From NCBI GenBank assembly GCA_965276785.1, contig OZ255629.1:930001-994000 (forward strand): a stretch of DNA of 64,000 nt, given 5' to 3'. Made by a program: the position numbers and the translations under genes. Source of the stretch: LMUY01 sp965276785. GTDB lineage: Bacteria; Pseudomonadota; Alphaproteobacteria; Acetobacterales; Acetobacteraceae. How positions within the stretch are numbered: position 1 is the stretch's first letter; each line of letters starts with the position of its first letter. Shown here one piece after another: positions 26,830-35,265 of the stretch. Below the pieces are notes generated by a model. The model ran no database searches. It saw only the letters and a list, made by a program, of their open reading frames with translations, and was not told where the DNA came from.

Positions 26830-28870
26830 AGTCACAGTCGATGGCCGCGAGGTCGACGTTCCGAACGGTTTCTCCGTGCTGCAGGCTTGCGAGCAGGCCG
26901 GCGTGGAAATCCCCCGCTTTTGCTACCACGAGCGGCTCTCCGTCGCCGGCAATTGCCGCATGTGCCTGGTGCAGGTGGAGAAGGCGCCCAAGCCGATCGC
27001 CTCCTGCTCCTACCCGGTCGCCGACGGCATGGTGGTGATGACCGACACCCCCATGGTGCGCAACGGCCGCCGCGGCGTGATGGAGTTCCTGCTCATCAAC
27101 CACCCGCTGGACTGCCCGATCTGCGACCAGGGCGGCGAGTGCGACCTGCAAGACCAGGCCTATTCCTACGGCCGCGATCACTCGCGCTACATGGAGGGCA
27201 AGCGGGCGATCAAGGACAAGTATCTCGGCCCGTTGGTGAAAACCATCATGACCCGGTGCATCCAATGCACTCGCTGCGTCCGCTTCGCCACCGAGATCGC
27301 CGGCGTGCCGGAACTGGGCGCCACCGCGCGCGGCGAGAACATGGAAATCACCACCTATGTCGAGAAGGCGCTCACCTCCGAGCTGTCCGGCAATCTGATC
27401 GACATCTGCCCGGTGGGCGCGCTCACCTCCAAGCCCTACGCCTACGTCGCGCGCCCCTGGGAACTGCGCAAAGCCGACGCGATCGACGCGCTGGACGCCT
27501 TGGGCTCCGCCATCCGGGTGGACTGCCGCGGGCGCGAGGTGATGCGCATTCTCCCCCGCACCAACGACGACATCAACGAGGAGTGGCTGGGTGACAAGTC
27601 CCGCTTCTCCTGGGACGGGCTGCGCCGGCGCCGGCTGGACAAGCCGTGGCTGCGCGAAGGCGGCAAGCTGCGCCCGGCGACCTGGCCCGAGGCGTTCGGC
27701 GCCATCGCCGCCAAGCTTGACGGCGTCCCCGGCGAGCGGATCGGCGCGCTCGCCGGTGACCTGTGCGACGCCGAGAGCATGCTGGCCCTCAAGGACCTGA
27801 TGGCCGCGCTGGGCTCGCCCAACCTCGACTGCCGCCAGGACGGCGCCCAGCTCGACGCCGCCCGGCGCGAGTTCTACCTGTTCAACAGCACCATCGCCGG
27901 CATCGAGCAGGCGGACGCGTTGCTGCTGATCGGCAGCAACCCGCGTCACGAAGCGCCCGTGCTGAACGCGCGCATCCGCAAGCGCAAGCTCGCTGGCGGC
28001 TTCCCCATCGGCCTGATTGGCCCCGCGACCGACCTCACCTACCAGCATGACTGGCTGGGCGACCGCCCCTCCGTGCTGGCGGACCTGCCCGAAGCCTTCG
28101 CCGAGCTGCTGGCGGACGCCGAGCGCCCGATGGTGATCGTGGGGCAGGGCGCCCTGGCCCGGCCGGACGGCGCGGCCGTGCTCGCCGCCGCCTGGCAGCT
28201 GGCCGGCCGCATCGGCGCGCTCAAGCCCGAATGGCACGGCTTCAACGTGCTGCACACCGCCGCCGCCCGGGTCGGCGCGCTCGACCTCGGCATCCTGCCC
28301 GGCCCCGGCGGCAAGGCCCTCCCAGCCATGCTCGGCGGCGGAGTGGACCTGCTCTGGCTGCTCGGTGCCGACGAGTTCGACACCAGCCGCATCGCCGCCG
28401 ACACCTTCGTGGTCTACCAGGGCCATCATGGCGACCGCGGCGCGGCAAGGGCGGACGTCATCCTGCCCGGCTGCACCTATGTCGAGAAGCCCGGCACCTA
28501 CGTGAACACCGAGGGCCGCGTGCAGCGCGCCGGCAAGGCGGTGTTCGCGCCGGGCGAGGCGCGGGAGGACTGGGCGATCCTGCGCGCCTTCTCTGGCCTG
28601 ATCGGCAAGCCGTTGCCCTATGACAACCTGGACGCGCTGCGCAGCCGCCTCGAGCAGGTAAACCCGGTGTTCGCCCGACTGGGCTTCCTGCCGCGCTTCG
28701 GCGCCAGCGAGACCGCGGGACCAGCCGGCGACCCGGCGGCTTTGGGCCTGGCGCCGTTCGCCTATGCCATCGCCGACTACTACCAGACCAACCCGATCAG
28801 CCGCGCCAGCGCCACCATGGCCGAGTGCAGCCAGACCTACTCTCCCGCCCTCGCCGTGGCGGCCGAGTAA
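26822..28870 (+). CDS. nuoG: NADH-quinone oxidoreductase subunit G
   Basis: 75-kDa subunit with clusters N1b, N4 and N5. 682 residues. Residues 1-80 are the [2Fe-2S] domain (CYHERLSVAGNCRMC). Next come the His/Cys cluster segment with CPICDQGGECDLQDQ and the CIQCTRCVRFATE site with a later CPVGALTSKP. The rest is the molybdopterin-oxidoreductase-like domain without cofactor. It overlaps the pentapeptide-repeat gene upstream and the nuoH start downstream (TAATG). Confidence 0.97.
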   Translation: MVKVTVDGREVDVPNGFSVLQACEQAGVEIPRFCYHERLSVAGNCRMCLVQVEKAPKPIASCSYPVADGMVVMTDTPMVRNGRRGVMEFLLINHPLDCPICDQGGECDLQDQAYSYGRDHSRYMEGKRAIKDKYLGPLVKTIMTRCIQCTRCVRFATEIAGVPELGATARGENMEITTYVEKALTSELSGNLIDICPVGALTSKPYAYVARPWELRKADAIDALDALGSAIRVDCRGREVMRILPRTNDDINEEWLGDKSRFSWDGLRRRRLDKPWLREGGKLRPATWPEAFGAIAAKLDGVPGERIGALAGDLCDAESMLALKDLMAALGSPNLDCRQDGAQLDAARREFYLFNSTIAGIEQADALLLIGSNPRHEAPVLNARIRKRKLAGGFPIGLIGPATDLTYQHDWLGDRPSVLADLPEAFAELLADAERPMVIVGQGALARPDGAAVLAAAWQLAGRIGALKPEWHGFNVLHTAAARVGALDLGILPGPGGKALPAMLGGGVDLLWLLGADEFDTSRIAADTFVVYQGHHGDRGAARADVILPGCTYVEKPGTYVNTEGRVQRAGKAVFAPGEAREDWAILRAFSGLIGKPLPYDNLDALRSRLEQVNPVFARLGFLPRFGASETAGPAGDPAALGLAPFAYAIADYYQTNPISRASATMAECSQTYSPALAVAAE

Positions 28871-29886
28871 TGGCGGCCTTCTTCGCCACCGGCCCCGGCC
28901 AGGCCCTGATCACGCTGGTCGAAACGCTGGCGTTGCTGGTGCCGTTGCTGGTCTCGGTGGCTTACCTCACCGTGGCCGAGCGCAAGGTGCTGGGCGCGAT
29001 GCAGCTTCGCAAGGGGCCGAACGTGGTGGGCTTCTGGGGCCTGCTGCAGGCCTTTGCCGACGCGCTCAAGATGTTCCTCAAGGAGCAGATCATCCCCACC
29101 GGGGCGAACCGCGTGCTGTTCGTCATCGCCCCCATGCTGACCATGATCCTGGCGCTGATCGCCTGGGCGGTGATCCCGGTCAACGACGGCTGGGCGGTCG
29201 CCAACATCAACGTGGGCGTGCTCTACCTGTTCGCGATCTCCTCGCTCGGGGTCTACGGCATCATCGTCGCAGGCTGGGCGTCCAACTCCAAATACGCCTT
29301 CCTGGGCGCGATGCGCTCGGCGGCGCAAATGGTCAGCTACGAGGTCTCGCTCGGCTTCGTCATCGTCACCGTGCTGCTCTGCGCCGGCACGCTGAACCTC
29401 ACCGGCATCGTGCGGGCGCAACACACCGTCTGGTTCGTCGTGCCGCTGTTCCCGATGTTTGTGGTCTATTTCATCTCCGCCCTGGCCGAGACCAACCGCG
29501 CCCCGTTCGACGTGGCGGAGGGCGAGAGCGAGATCGTCGCCGGGTTCATGGTGGAATACAGCGGTATTTCCTGGGCGCTGTTCTTCCTTGGCGAATACGC
29601 CAACATGATCCTGCAATCCGCGATGATGACCATCCTGTTCCTGGGCGGCTGGCTGCCGCTGATCCCGTTTGCCCCGTTCACCTGGGTCCCCGGGCCGATC
29701 TGGTTCATCGCCAAGATCATCGTGTTGCTGTTCCTGTTCATCTGGGTCCGCGCCACCTTCCCGCGCTTCCGCTACGACCAGCTCATGCGCCTGGGTTGGA
29801 AGGTGTTTTTGCCGCTGTCCCTGCTGTGGCTGGTGCTGACGGCGGGCGTGTTGGTGGCCACGGGGTGGCTGCCGCAGTCCGCTTAG
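28870..29886 (+). CDS. nuoH: NADH-quinone oxidoreductase subunit H
   Basis: Membrane subunit forming the quinone entry chamber. 338 residues with about eight helices. The start is the ATG at 28870, which overlaps the nuoG stop. Seen: VAERKVLGAMQLRKGPN, the loop FDVAEGESEIVAGFMVEYSG with its acidic cluster and WVRATFPRFRYDQLMRLGWK. All are diagnostic. Confidence 0.97.
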   Translation: MAAFFATGPGQALITLVETLALLVPLLVSVAYLTVAERKVLGAMQLRKGPNVVGFWGLLQAFADALKMFLKEQIIPTGANRVLFVIAPMLTMILALIAWAVIPVNDGWAVANINVGVLYLFAISSLGVYGIIVAGWASNSKYAFLGAMRSAAQMVSYEVSLGFVIVTVLLCAGTLNLTGIVRAQHTVWFVVPLFPMFVVYFISALAETNRAPFDVAEGESEIVAGFMVEYSGISWALFFLGEYANMILQSAMMTILFLGGWLPLIPFAPFTWVPGPIWFIAKIIVLLFLFIWVRATFPRFRYDQLMRLGWKVFLPLSLLWLVLTAGVLVATGWLPQSA

Positions 29887-29918
29887 GCTAAGCCTGGCGT
29901 CGTCGAAAGGGTTTTGTT

Positions 29919-30407
29919 ATGGCGTTCCTGGACCGCACTGCGCGTTCCCTGCTGCTGAGCGAGTTGGTTGCCGGGCTCTGGCTCACCTTGAAGTATTTCT
30001 TCAAGCCCAAGGTGACCATCAACTACCCCTATGAGCGCAACCCGTACTCGCCGCGCTTCCGGGGAGAGCACGCGTTGCGGCGCTACCCGAACGGCGAGGA
30101 GCGCTGCATCGCCTGCAAGCTGTGCGAGGCGATCTGCCCGGCGCTCGCCATCACCATCGAGGCCGAGCCGCGCGACGACGGCTCCCGCCGCACCACGCGC
30201 TACGACATCGACATGACCAAGTGCATCTATTGCGGCCTGTGCGAAGAGGCCTGCCCGGTGGACGCCATCGTCGAGGGGCCGAACATCGAGTTCAGCACCG
30301 AAACTCGCGAAGAGCTGCTCTATAACAAGGAGAAGCTGCTCGCGAACGGCGACCGGTGGGAGCCGGAACTGGCCAAGCGGCTGGAACTGGACGCGCCCTA
30401 TCGATGA
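29919..30407 (+). CDS. nuoI: NADH-quinone oxidoreductase subunit I
   Basis: Ferredoxin-like subunit carrying clusters N6a and N6b between NuoG and NuoB. 162 residues. The two 4Fe-4S motifs are CIACKLCEAICP and CIYCGLCEEACP. An amphipathic N-terminal helix (LLSELVAGLWLTLKYFF) attaches it to the membrane arm. AAAGGG lies about ten bases upstream. The stop overlaps the nuoJ start. Confidence 0.97.
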   Translation: MAFLDRTARSLLLSELVAGLWLTLKYFFKPKVTINYPYERNPYSPRFRGEHALRRYPNGEERCIACKLCEAICPALAITIEAEPRDDGSRRTTRYDIDMTKCIYCGLCEEACPVDAIVEGPNIEFSTETREELLYNKEKLLANGDRWEPELAKRLELDAPYR

Positions 30408-31105
30408 TTGCCAGCATCGCCTTCTACGTCTTTGCCGCCATCCTGATCGCTTGCGCGGCCCTTGTGGTGAGCAGCCGCAACCCGGTGCATTCCGTATTGT
30501 TCCTTATTCTTGCCTTCTTCAACGCGGCCGCCTTGTTCCTGCTCGCCGGCGCCGAGTTCCTGGCCATGATCTTGGTCATCGTCTACGTGGGCGCGGTCGC
30601 GGTGCTGTTCCTGTTCGTCGTGATGATGCTGGACGTGAACTTCGACCAGTTGCGCGAGGGCTTCCAGCGCTACGCCCCGATCGGCGCCGCGGTGGGCGCC
30701 GTGCTGTTCCTGGAGCTGGCGGTAACCTTGGGCGGTTGGCAATTCGTGCCCACCGCCACGCTGCACCTCTCCTCCGCCGCACCGCTCGGCATGTCCAACA
30801 CCGCCGCACTCGGCCGCGTGATCTACACCGACTACGTGTTCCTGTTCCAACTTGCCGGCTTGATCCTGCTGGTGGCGATGATGGGCGCCATCGTGCTGAC
30901 GCATCGCGAGCGCCCCGGCGCCTCCAAGCGGCAAAACATCGCCCGCCAGGAAGCCCGCACCGTCGCGGGCACGATGCAGTTCATGTCGGTATCAATCGGT
31001 TCGGCGGCACCCAAGGCAGGATACCTCCGCCCTTTGCCGCAGACGCTGGCTCCGGCGCAGGCCGACGACATGAAGCCTACCCATGCCCATCCGGGCGAAC
31101 ATTAG
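30404..31105 (+). CDS. nuoJ: NADH-quinone oxidoreductase subunit J
   Basis: Membrane subunit of 233 residues with five helices, including the pi-bulge helix around EFLAMILVIVYVGAVAVLFL. The start is the ATG at 30404, overlapping the nuoI stop (ATGA). The C-terminus extends about 40 residues past the last helix with a Lys/Pro/His-rich tail. Confidence 0.95.
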   Translation: MIASIAFYVFAAILIACAALVVSSRNPVHSVLFLILAFFNAAALFLLAGAEFLAMILVIVYVGAVAVLFLFVVMMLDVNFDQLREGFQRYAPIGAAVGAVLFLELAVTLGGWQFVPTATLHLSSAAPLGMSNTAALGRVIYTDYVFLFQLAGLILLVAMMGAIVLTHRERPGASKRQNIARQEARTVAGTMQFMSVSIGSAAPKAGYLRPLPQTLAPAQADDMKPTHAHPGEH

Positions 31106-31120
31106 CCGAAAGGGTCCGAG

Positions 31121-31429
31121 ATGGCGGTGGGTGTAGGGCACTACCTCGTAGTGGCAGCAGTGTTGCTGGTGCTGGGTGTGTTTGGGATTTTCCTCAACCG
31201 CAAGAACATCATTGTCATCATGATGAGCATCGAACTGATCCTGCTGGCGGTGAACATCAACCTGGTGGCGTTCTCCGCGGCGCTCGGCGACTTGGCCGGC
31301 CAGGTGTTCGCCATGTTCGTGCTCACCGTCGCCGCCGCCGAGGCCGCGATCGGGCTGGCCATCGTGGTGGTGTATTTCCGCAACCGCGGCTCGATCCAGG
31401 TCGAGGATGTGCGGCTGATGAGGGGCTGA
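31121..31429 (+). CDS. nuoK: NADH-quinone oxidoreductase subunit K
   Basis: Small antiporter-like subunit with three helices and 102 residues. The helix glutamates in MSIELILLAVN and AAAEAAIGLAIVV, which lie on the proton path, are present. GAAAGGG is just upstream. Unlike the other nuo genes it is followed by a 258-bp gap before nuoL, which holds a pair of palindromic repeats. Confidence 0.97.
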   Translation: MAVGVGHYLVVAAVLLVLGVFGIFLNRKNIIVIMMSIELILLAVNINLVAFSAALGDLAGQVFAMFVLTVAAAEAAIGLAIVVVYFRNRGSIQVEDVRLMRG

Positions 31430-31485
31430 GATGGCACGTTTTGGTCTCTCCTTCCCGCCTGCAGGCAAGTCGATTGCACTTACAC

Positions 31486-31517
31486 CGTCATGGCCGGACT
31501 TGATCCGGCCATCCACG
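31486..31517 (+). repeat. 32-bp palindromic repeat, copy 1
   Basis: Begins CGTCAT and ends ATCCACG. Perfect 9-bp stem ATGGCCGGA/TCCGGCCAT around loop CTTGA. Paired with an inverted copy at 31594-31625; both lie in the nuoK-nuoL gap, where I see no gene or terminator T-tract. Confidence 0.85.
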
Positions 31518-31593
31518 GCCCACGGACGTCACCGGCCGATGGCCTTGAAATCTAAACAACGTGAAAGCGCGTCAGACGTCAGCAACCGGATCG

Positions 31594-31625
31594 CGTGGAT
31601 GCCCGGATCAAGTCCGGGCATGACG
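31594..31625 (-). repeat. 32-bp palindromic repeat, copy 2 (inverted)
   Basis: On the minus strand it reads CGTCAT, stem ATGCCCGGA, loop CTTGA, TCCGGGCAT, then CCACG. The single stem change relative to copy 1 (G-C to C-G) is compensated on the other arm. 76 bases separate it from copy 1, so the pair could also form one large hairpin in the nuo mRNA. Confidence 0.85.
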
Positions 31626-31687
31626 GGCTTGGTGGAGGTTAGGGCCAAATGCGAGGGCGCTTTGCATGCAGGTGAGGGCGCAACCGC

Positions 31688-33616
31688 ATGATCTACGCCA
31701 TCGGCATCCTCAGCCCGCTCGCCGGCTTCTTGCTCGCCGGCATCTTCGGCCGCGCCATCGGCGACCGTTTCGCCTTCGCCGTCACCATCGGCTTCATGTT
31801 GCTGGCCACCGTCTGCGCCGAATCCAACCTGGCCCAAGTGATCTACGCCACGCCGCAGCCCGATACGGTGGTGCTCGGCACCTGGTTCAACATCGGCGGC
31901 TTCCAGCTCGACTGGGCGCTCCGGCGCGACTCGCTCTCCTCCGTCATGGTCGCGATGGTCGCCCCGGTCGCGACGCTGATCCATATCTACAGCGTCGGCT
32001 ACATGGCCCACGAGCGCCGCGCGTTCCGCTTCTTCGCGTATTTGTCGCTGTTCAGCTTCGCAATGCTGATGCTGGTGACTGCCAACAACCTGGTGCAGCT
32101 CTTCTTCGGTTGGGAAGGCGTGGGCCTCGCAAGCTACTTGCTGATCGGCTACTGGTACGACCGCCCCAGCGCCAATCGCGCCGCCATCAAGGCATTCGTC
32201 GTCAACCGGGTCGGAGACCTGTTCTTCGCCGTCGGCATCGCGCTCGTGTTCGCCCTGTTCGGTTCGGTCGAGTTCCCGGTCATCTTCGCCACCATCGACC
32301 AGCATACCAACGCGCTCTACCACCTGTTCGGCTCCACCTGGCGCGCTTACGAAGTGATCGGCTTCCTGCTGTTCATCGGCGCCATGGGCAAGTCCGCCCA
32401 GATCGGCCTGCATACCTGGCTGCCGGACGCGATGGAGGGCCCCACCCCCGTCTCCGCCCTCATCCACGCCGCCACGATGGTCACGGCGGGCGTGTTCCTG
32501 ATGGCGCGCATGTCCCCGCTGATGGACGGCGCACCCGGCGCGCTGAACTTCGTCCTGTTCATCGGCGGCACCACCTGCCTATTCGCCGCCACCATCGCCT
32601 GCGTGCAGACCGATATCAAACGGGTGATCGCCTACTCCACCTGTTCGCAGCTCGGCTACATGTTCATCGCCGCCGGCGCCACCGCCTACCAGGCCTCGAT
32701 CTTCCACCTCATCACCCATGCCTTCTTCAAGGCGCTGCTGTTCCTCTGCGCCGGCTCGGTGATCCACGCCATGAGCGACGAGCAGGACATGCGCAAGATG
32801 GGCGGCATTTGGCGCAAGGTCCCAATCACCTACGCCTGCATGTGGGCGGGCAGCCTGGCCATCGCCGGCGTGCCGTTCTTTGCCGGCTACTGGTCGAAAG
32901 ACGCGATCTTGGAGACCGGCTGGGCCACCCCCATCGGCATGGGGCTCTACGGCTTCTGGACCGGCACCATCGCCGCCTTCCTCACCGCCTTCTACTCCTG
33001 GCGCCTGCTCATCATGACGTTCCACGGCGCCCCGCGGGCAAACGCCCACACCATGGAGCACGTGCACGAAAGCACGCCGTGGATGACGATCCCGCTGTTG
33101 CTGCTCGCCGTCGGCGCGGTGTTCGCCGGCTGGGCCTTTCATGAGGACTTCATCGGCGTGGACCAGGTGGCGTTCTGGGCCGGGTCGATCCATTCCGGGC
33201 CGAACAACCATATCCTGGTGGACATCGAGCACGTGCCGTACTGGGTGTCCTGGCTGCCGACCGTGACCAGCTTCCTCGGCATAGGCTTGGCCTACGTGAT
33301 GTATATGCTGCGGCCGGAATTGCCCGCCCGGCTGGCAACGATGTTTGCGCCGGTCTACCAGTTCCTGGTCCACAAATGGTATTTCGACGAACTGTATGAC
33401 GCCATTTTCGTCCGCCCGGCAATGTGGCTCGCCCGCCAACTCTGGCATGTGGGTGACGAGACGCTGATCGACGGCATGCCCAACGGCGCCGCCGCCTTGG
33501 CCGCTGGCGGCTCCGCCCAGGTGGTCAAGATCCAAACCGGGTCGATCGCGGTCTACGCCTTCACCATGCTGATCGGCCTGGTCGTGCTGGTCAGCCTGTT
33601 CCTCCTGCTCCGTTAG
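31688..33616 (+). CDS. nuoL: NADH-quinone oxidoreductase subunit L
   Basis: Largest antiporter-like subunit, at the distal end of the membrane arm, with the long lateral helix. 642 residues. Seen: the NLVQLFFGWEGVGLASYLLIGYW helix with its key Glu, GKSAQIGLHTWLPDAMEGPTPVSALIHAATMV and the broken-helix Lys in AYSTCSQLGYM. The C-terminal lateral-helix region ends in three hydrophobic stretches. Confidence 0.97.
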   Translation: MIYAIGILSPLAGFLLAGIFGRAIGDRFAFAVTIGFMLLATVCAESNLAQVIYATPQPDTVVLGTWFNIGGFQLDWALRRDSLSSVMVAMVAPVATLIHIYSVGYMAHERRAFRFFAYLSLFSFAMLMLVTANNLVQLFFGWEGVGLASYLLIGYWYDRPSANRAAIKAFVVNRVGDLFFAVGIALVFALFGSVEFPVIFATIDQHTNALYHLFGSTWRAYEVIGFLLFIGAMGKSAQIGLHTWLPDAMEGPTPVSALIHAATMVTAGVFLMARMSPLMDGAPGALNFVLFIGGTTCLFAATIACVQTDIKRVIAYSTCSQLGYMFIAAGATAYQASIFHLITHAFFKALLFLCAGSVIHAMSDEQDMRKMGGIWRKVPITYACMWAGSLAIAGVPFFAGYWSKDAILETGWATPIGMGLYGFWTGTIAAFLTAFYSWRLLIMTFHGAPRANAHTMEHVHESTPWMTIPLLLLAVGAVFAGWAFHEDFIGVDQVAFWAGSIHSGPNNHILVDIEHVPYWVSWLPTVTSFLGIGLAYVMYMLRPELPARLATMFAPVYQFLVHKWYFDELYDAIFVRPAMWLARQLWHVGDETLIDGMPNGAAALAAGGSAQVVKIQTGSIAVYAFTMLIGLVVLVSLFLLLR

Positions 33617-33624
33617 GCCCCGCC

Positions 33625-35265
33625 GTGTCCCCCAGCGCTAACGCCGCCGGTTTCCCAATCCTGTCGCTGCTCACCTGGCTGCCGATCCTCGGTTGCCTGC
33701 TGCTGATGACCATCCGCGGCGAGGAAGCGGTGGTGGCGCGCAACGCCCGCTGGGCCGCGCTATGGACCAGCCTGGTGGTTTTCGCCATCAGCCTCAAGCT
33801 GTGGTGGGATTTCGACCCGGCGCAGGCGGGCTTTCAGTTTAACGAGAGCCTCCCATGGCTGCCCGAGTTCAAGGTCGGCTATCGCATGGGCGTAGACGGC
33901 ATCAGCGTGCTGTTCGTGCTGCTCTCCACCGCGCTGACGCCGATCTGCATCCTGGCCAGTTGGGAGTCGGTGCAGGTTCGCGTGCGCGAATACATGATCG
34001 CCTTCCTGGTGCTGGAAACGATGATGGTGGGCGCGTTCGCCGCCACCGACTTCGTCGTGTTCTACATGTTCTTCGAGGGTCTGCTGATCCCGATGTACAT
34101 CATCATCGGGGTGTGGGGCGGGCCGCGCCGCGTCTACGCGTCGTTCAAGTTCTTCCTCTACACGCTGGCCGGCTCCGTGCTGATGCTGCTGGCCTTGCTG
34201 GCGATGTGGTACCAGGCCGGCACTACCGACTTCACCGTGCTGCTGCACACGGCGTTCTCCCCCGCCATGCAGTTCTGGCTGTTCCTCGCTTTCCTGGCCT
34301 CGTTCGCGGTGAAGGTGCCGATGTGGCCGGTGCACACCTGGCTGCCGGACGCGCATGTGGAGGCGCCGACCGCCGGCTCCGTCATCCTGGCCGGCGTGCT
34401 ATTGAAGATGGGCGGCTATGGCTTCCTGCGCTTCAGCGTCCCCATGCTGCCGCATGCCTCGCAGGAGTTCGCCCCGCTGATGTTCGCGCTGGGCGTGATC
34501 GCGGTGATCTACACCAGCTTGGTGGCGCTGGCGCAGGCGGACATGAAGAAGCTGATCGCCTATTCGTCGGTTGCCCACATGGGCGTGGTGGTGATCGGCA
34601 CCTTCACCTTCAACATCCAGGGCATCGAAGGCGCGATGCTGCAGATGCTGAGCCATGGCATCGTCTCCGCCGCGCTCTTCCTGTGCGTGGGCGTGGTTTA
34701 CGACCGCATCCACACTCGCGAGATCGCCCGCTATGGCGGCCTGGGTGACCGCATGCCCGGCTACGCGCTGATCTTCCTGTTCTTCACACTCGCCAGCATG
34801 GGCCTGCCCGGCACCTCCGGCTTCGTCGGCGAGTTTATGGTGCTGGTGGGCGCGTTGAAGGTGAACTTCTGGGTCAGCCTGCTTGGCAGCATGGGCATGA
34901 TCCTTGGCGCGGCGTATGCGCTGTATCTCTACCGCCGCGTCATCTTCGGCAGCATCACCCGCGATGACCTGCGGTCCATCCTGGACGTTTCGCCACGCGA
35001 GGTCGCCATCTTCACGCCGCTGATCTTCCTCACCTTCTGGATGGGCATCTATCCCAGCAGCTTCACCCAGTTCTTCGACGCCAGCGTGGGGGCGATGGTG
35101 GAGCAGCACACGGCGGCGCTGGTGCAGTCGCAGCATGTGGCCTCTGCATCTGTCTCTGACGCTGCAAATCCATTCCGGAATGGCGGGCAATTTAAATTGC
35201 ATCAACCGCAGCCGAGTTTGCCAATTACCATCGTCGGCGTCCTCAAGGGGCTGACCTCGCCATGA
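33625..35265 (+). CDS. nuoM: NADH-quinone oxidoreductase subunit M, with long C-terminal tail
   Basis: Second antiporter-like subunit, 546 residues from a GTG start at 33625. Seen: FFEGLLIPMYIIIGVWG with its Glu, VHTWLPDAHVEAPTAGSVILA and AYSSVAHMGVV. The last transmembrane part ends near residue 480. The roughly 50 residues after EQHTAALVQSQ are unlike the usual short NuoM end, and their codons are less GC-rich (35180-35220 reads AT-rich). The stop overlaps the nuoN ATG. Confidence 0.96.
   Translation: MSPSANAAGFPILSLLTWLPILGCLLLMTIRGEEAVVARNARWAALWTSLVVFAISLKLWWDFDPAQAGFQFNESLPWLPEFKVGYRMGVDGISVLFVLLSTALTPICILASWESVQVRVREYMIAFLVLETMMVGAFAATDFVVFYMFFEGLLIPMYIIIGVWGGPRRVYASFKFFLYTLAGSVLMLLALLAMWYQAGTTDFTVLLHTAFSPAMQFWLFLAFLASFAVKVPMWPVHTWLPDAHVEAPTAGSVILAGVLLKMGGYGFLRFSVPMLPHASQEFAPLMFALGVIAVIYTSLVALAQADMKKLIAYSSVAHMGVVVIGTFTFNIQGIEGAMLQMLSHGIVSAALFLCVGVVYDRIHTREIARYGGLGDRMPGYALIFLFFTLASMGLPGTSGFVGEFMVLVGALKVNFWVSLLGSMGMILGAAYALYLYRRVIFGSITRDDLRSILDVSPREVAIFTPLIFLTFWMGIYPSSFTQFFDASVGAMVEQHTAALVQSQHVASASVSDAANPFRNGGQFKLHQPQPSLPITIVGVLKGLTSP

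Noticed and set aside
26768..28429. 553-residue minus-strand frame opposite nuoG
   Set aside because: Antisense shadow of nuoG, rich in Gly, Ala, Val and His as expected from reverse-complemented GC-rich codons.
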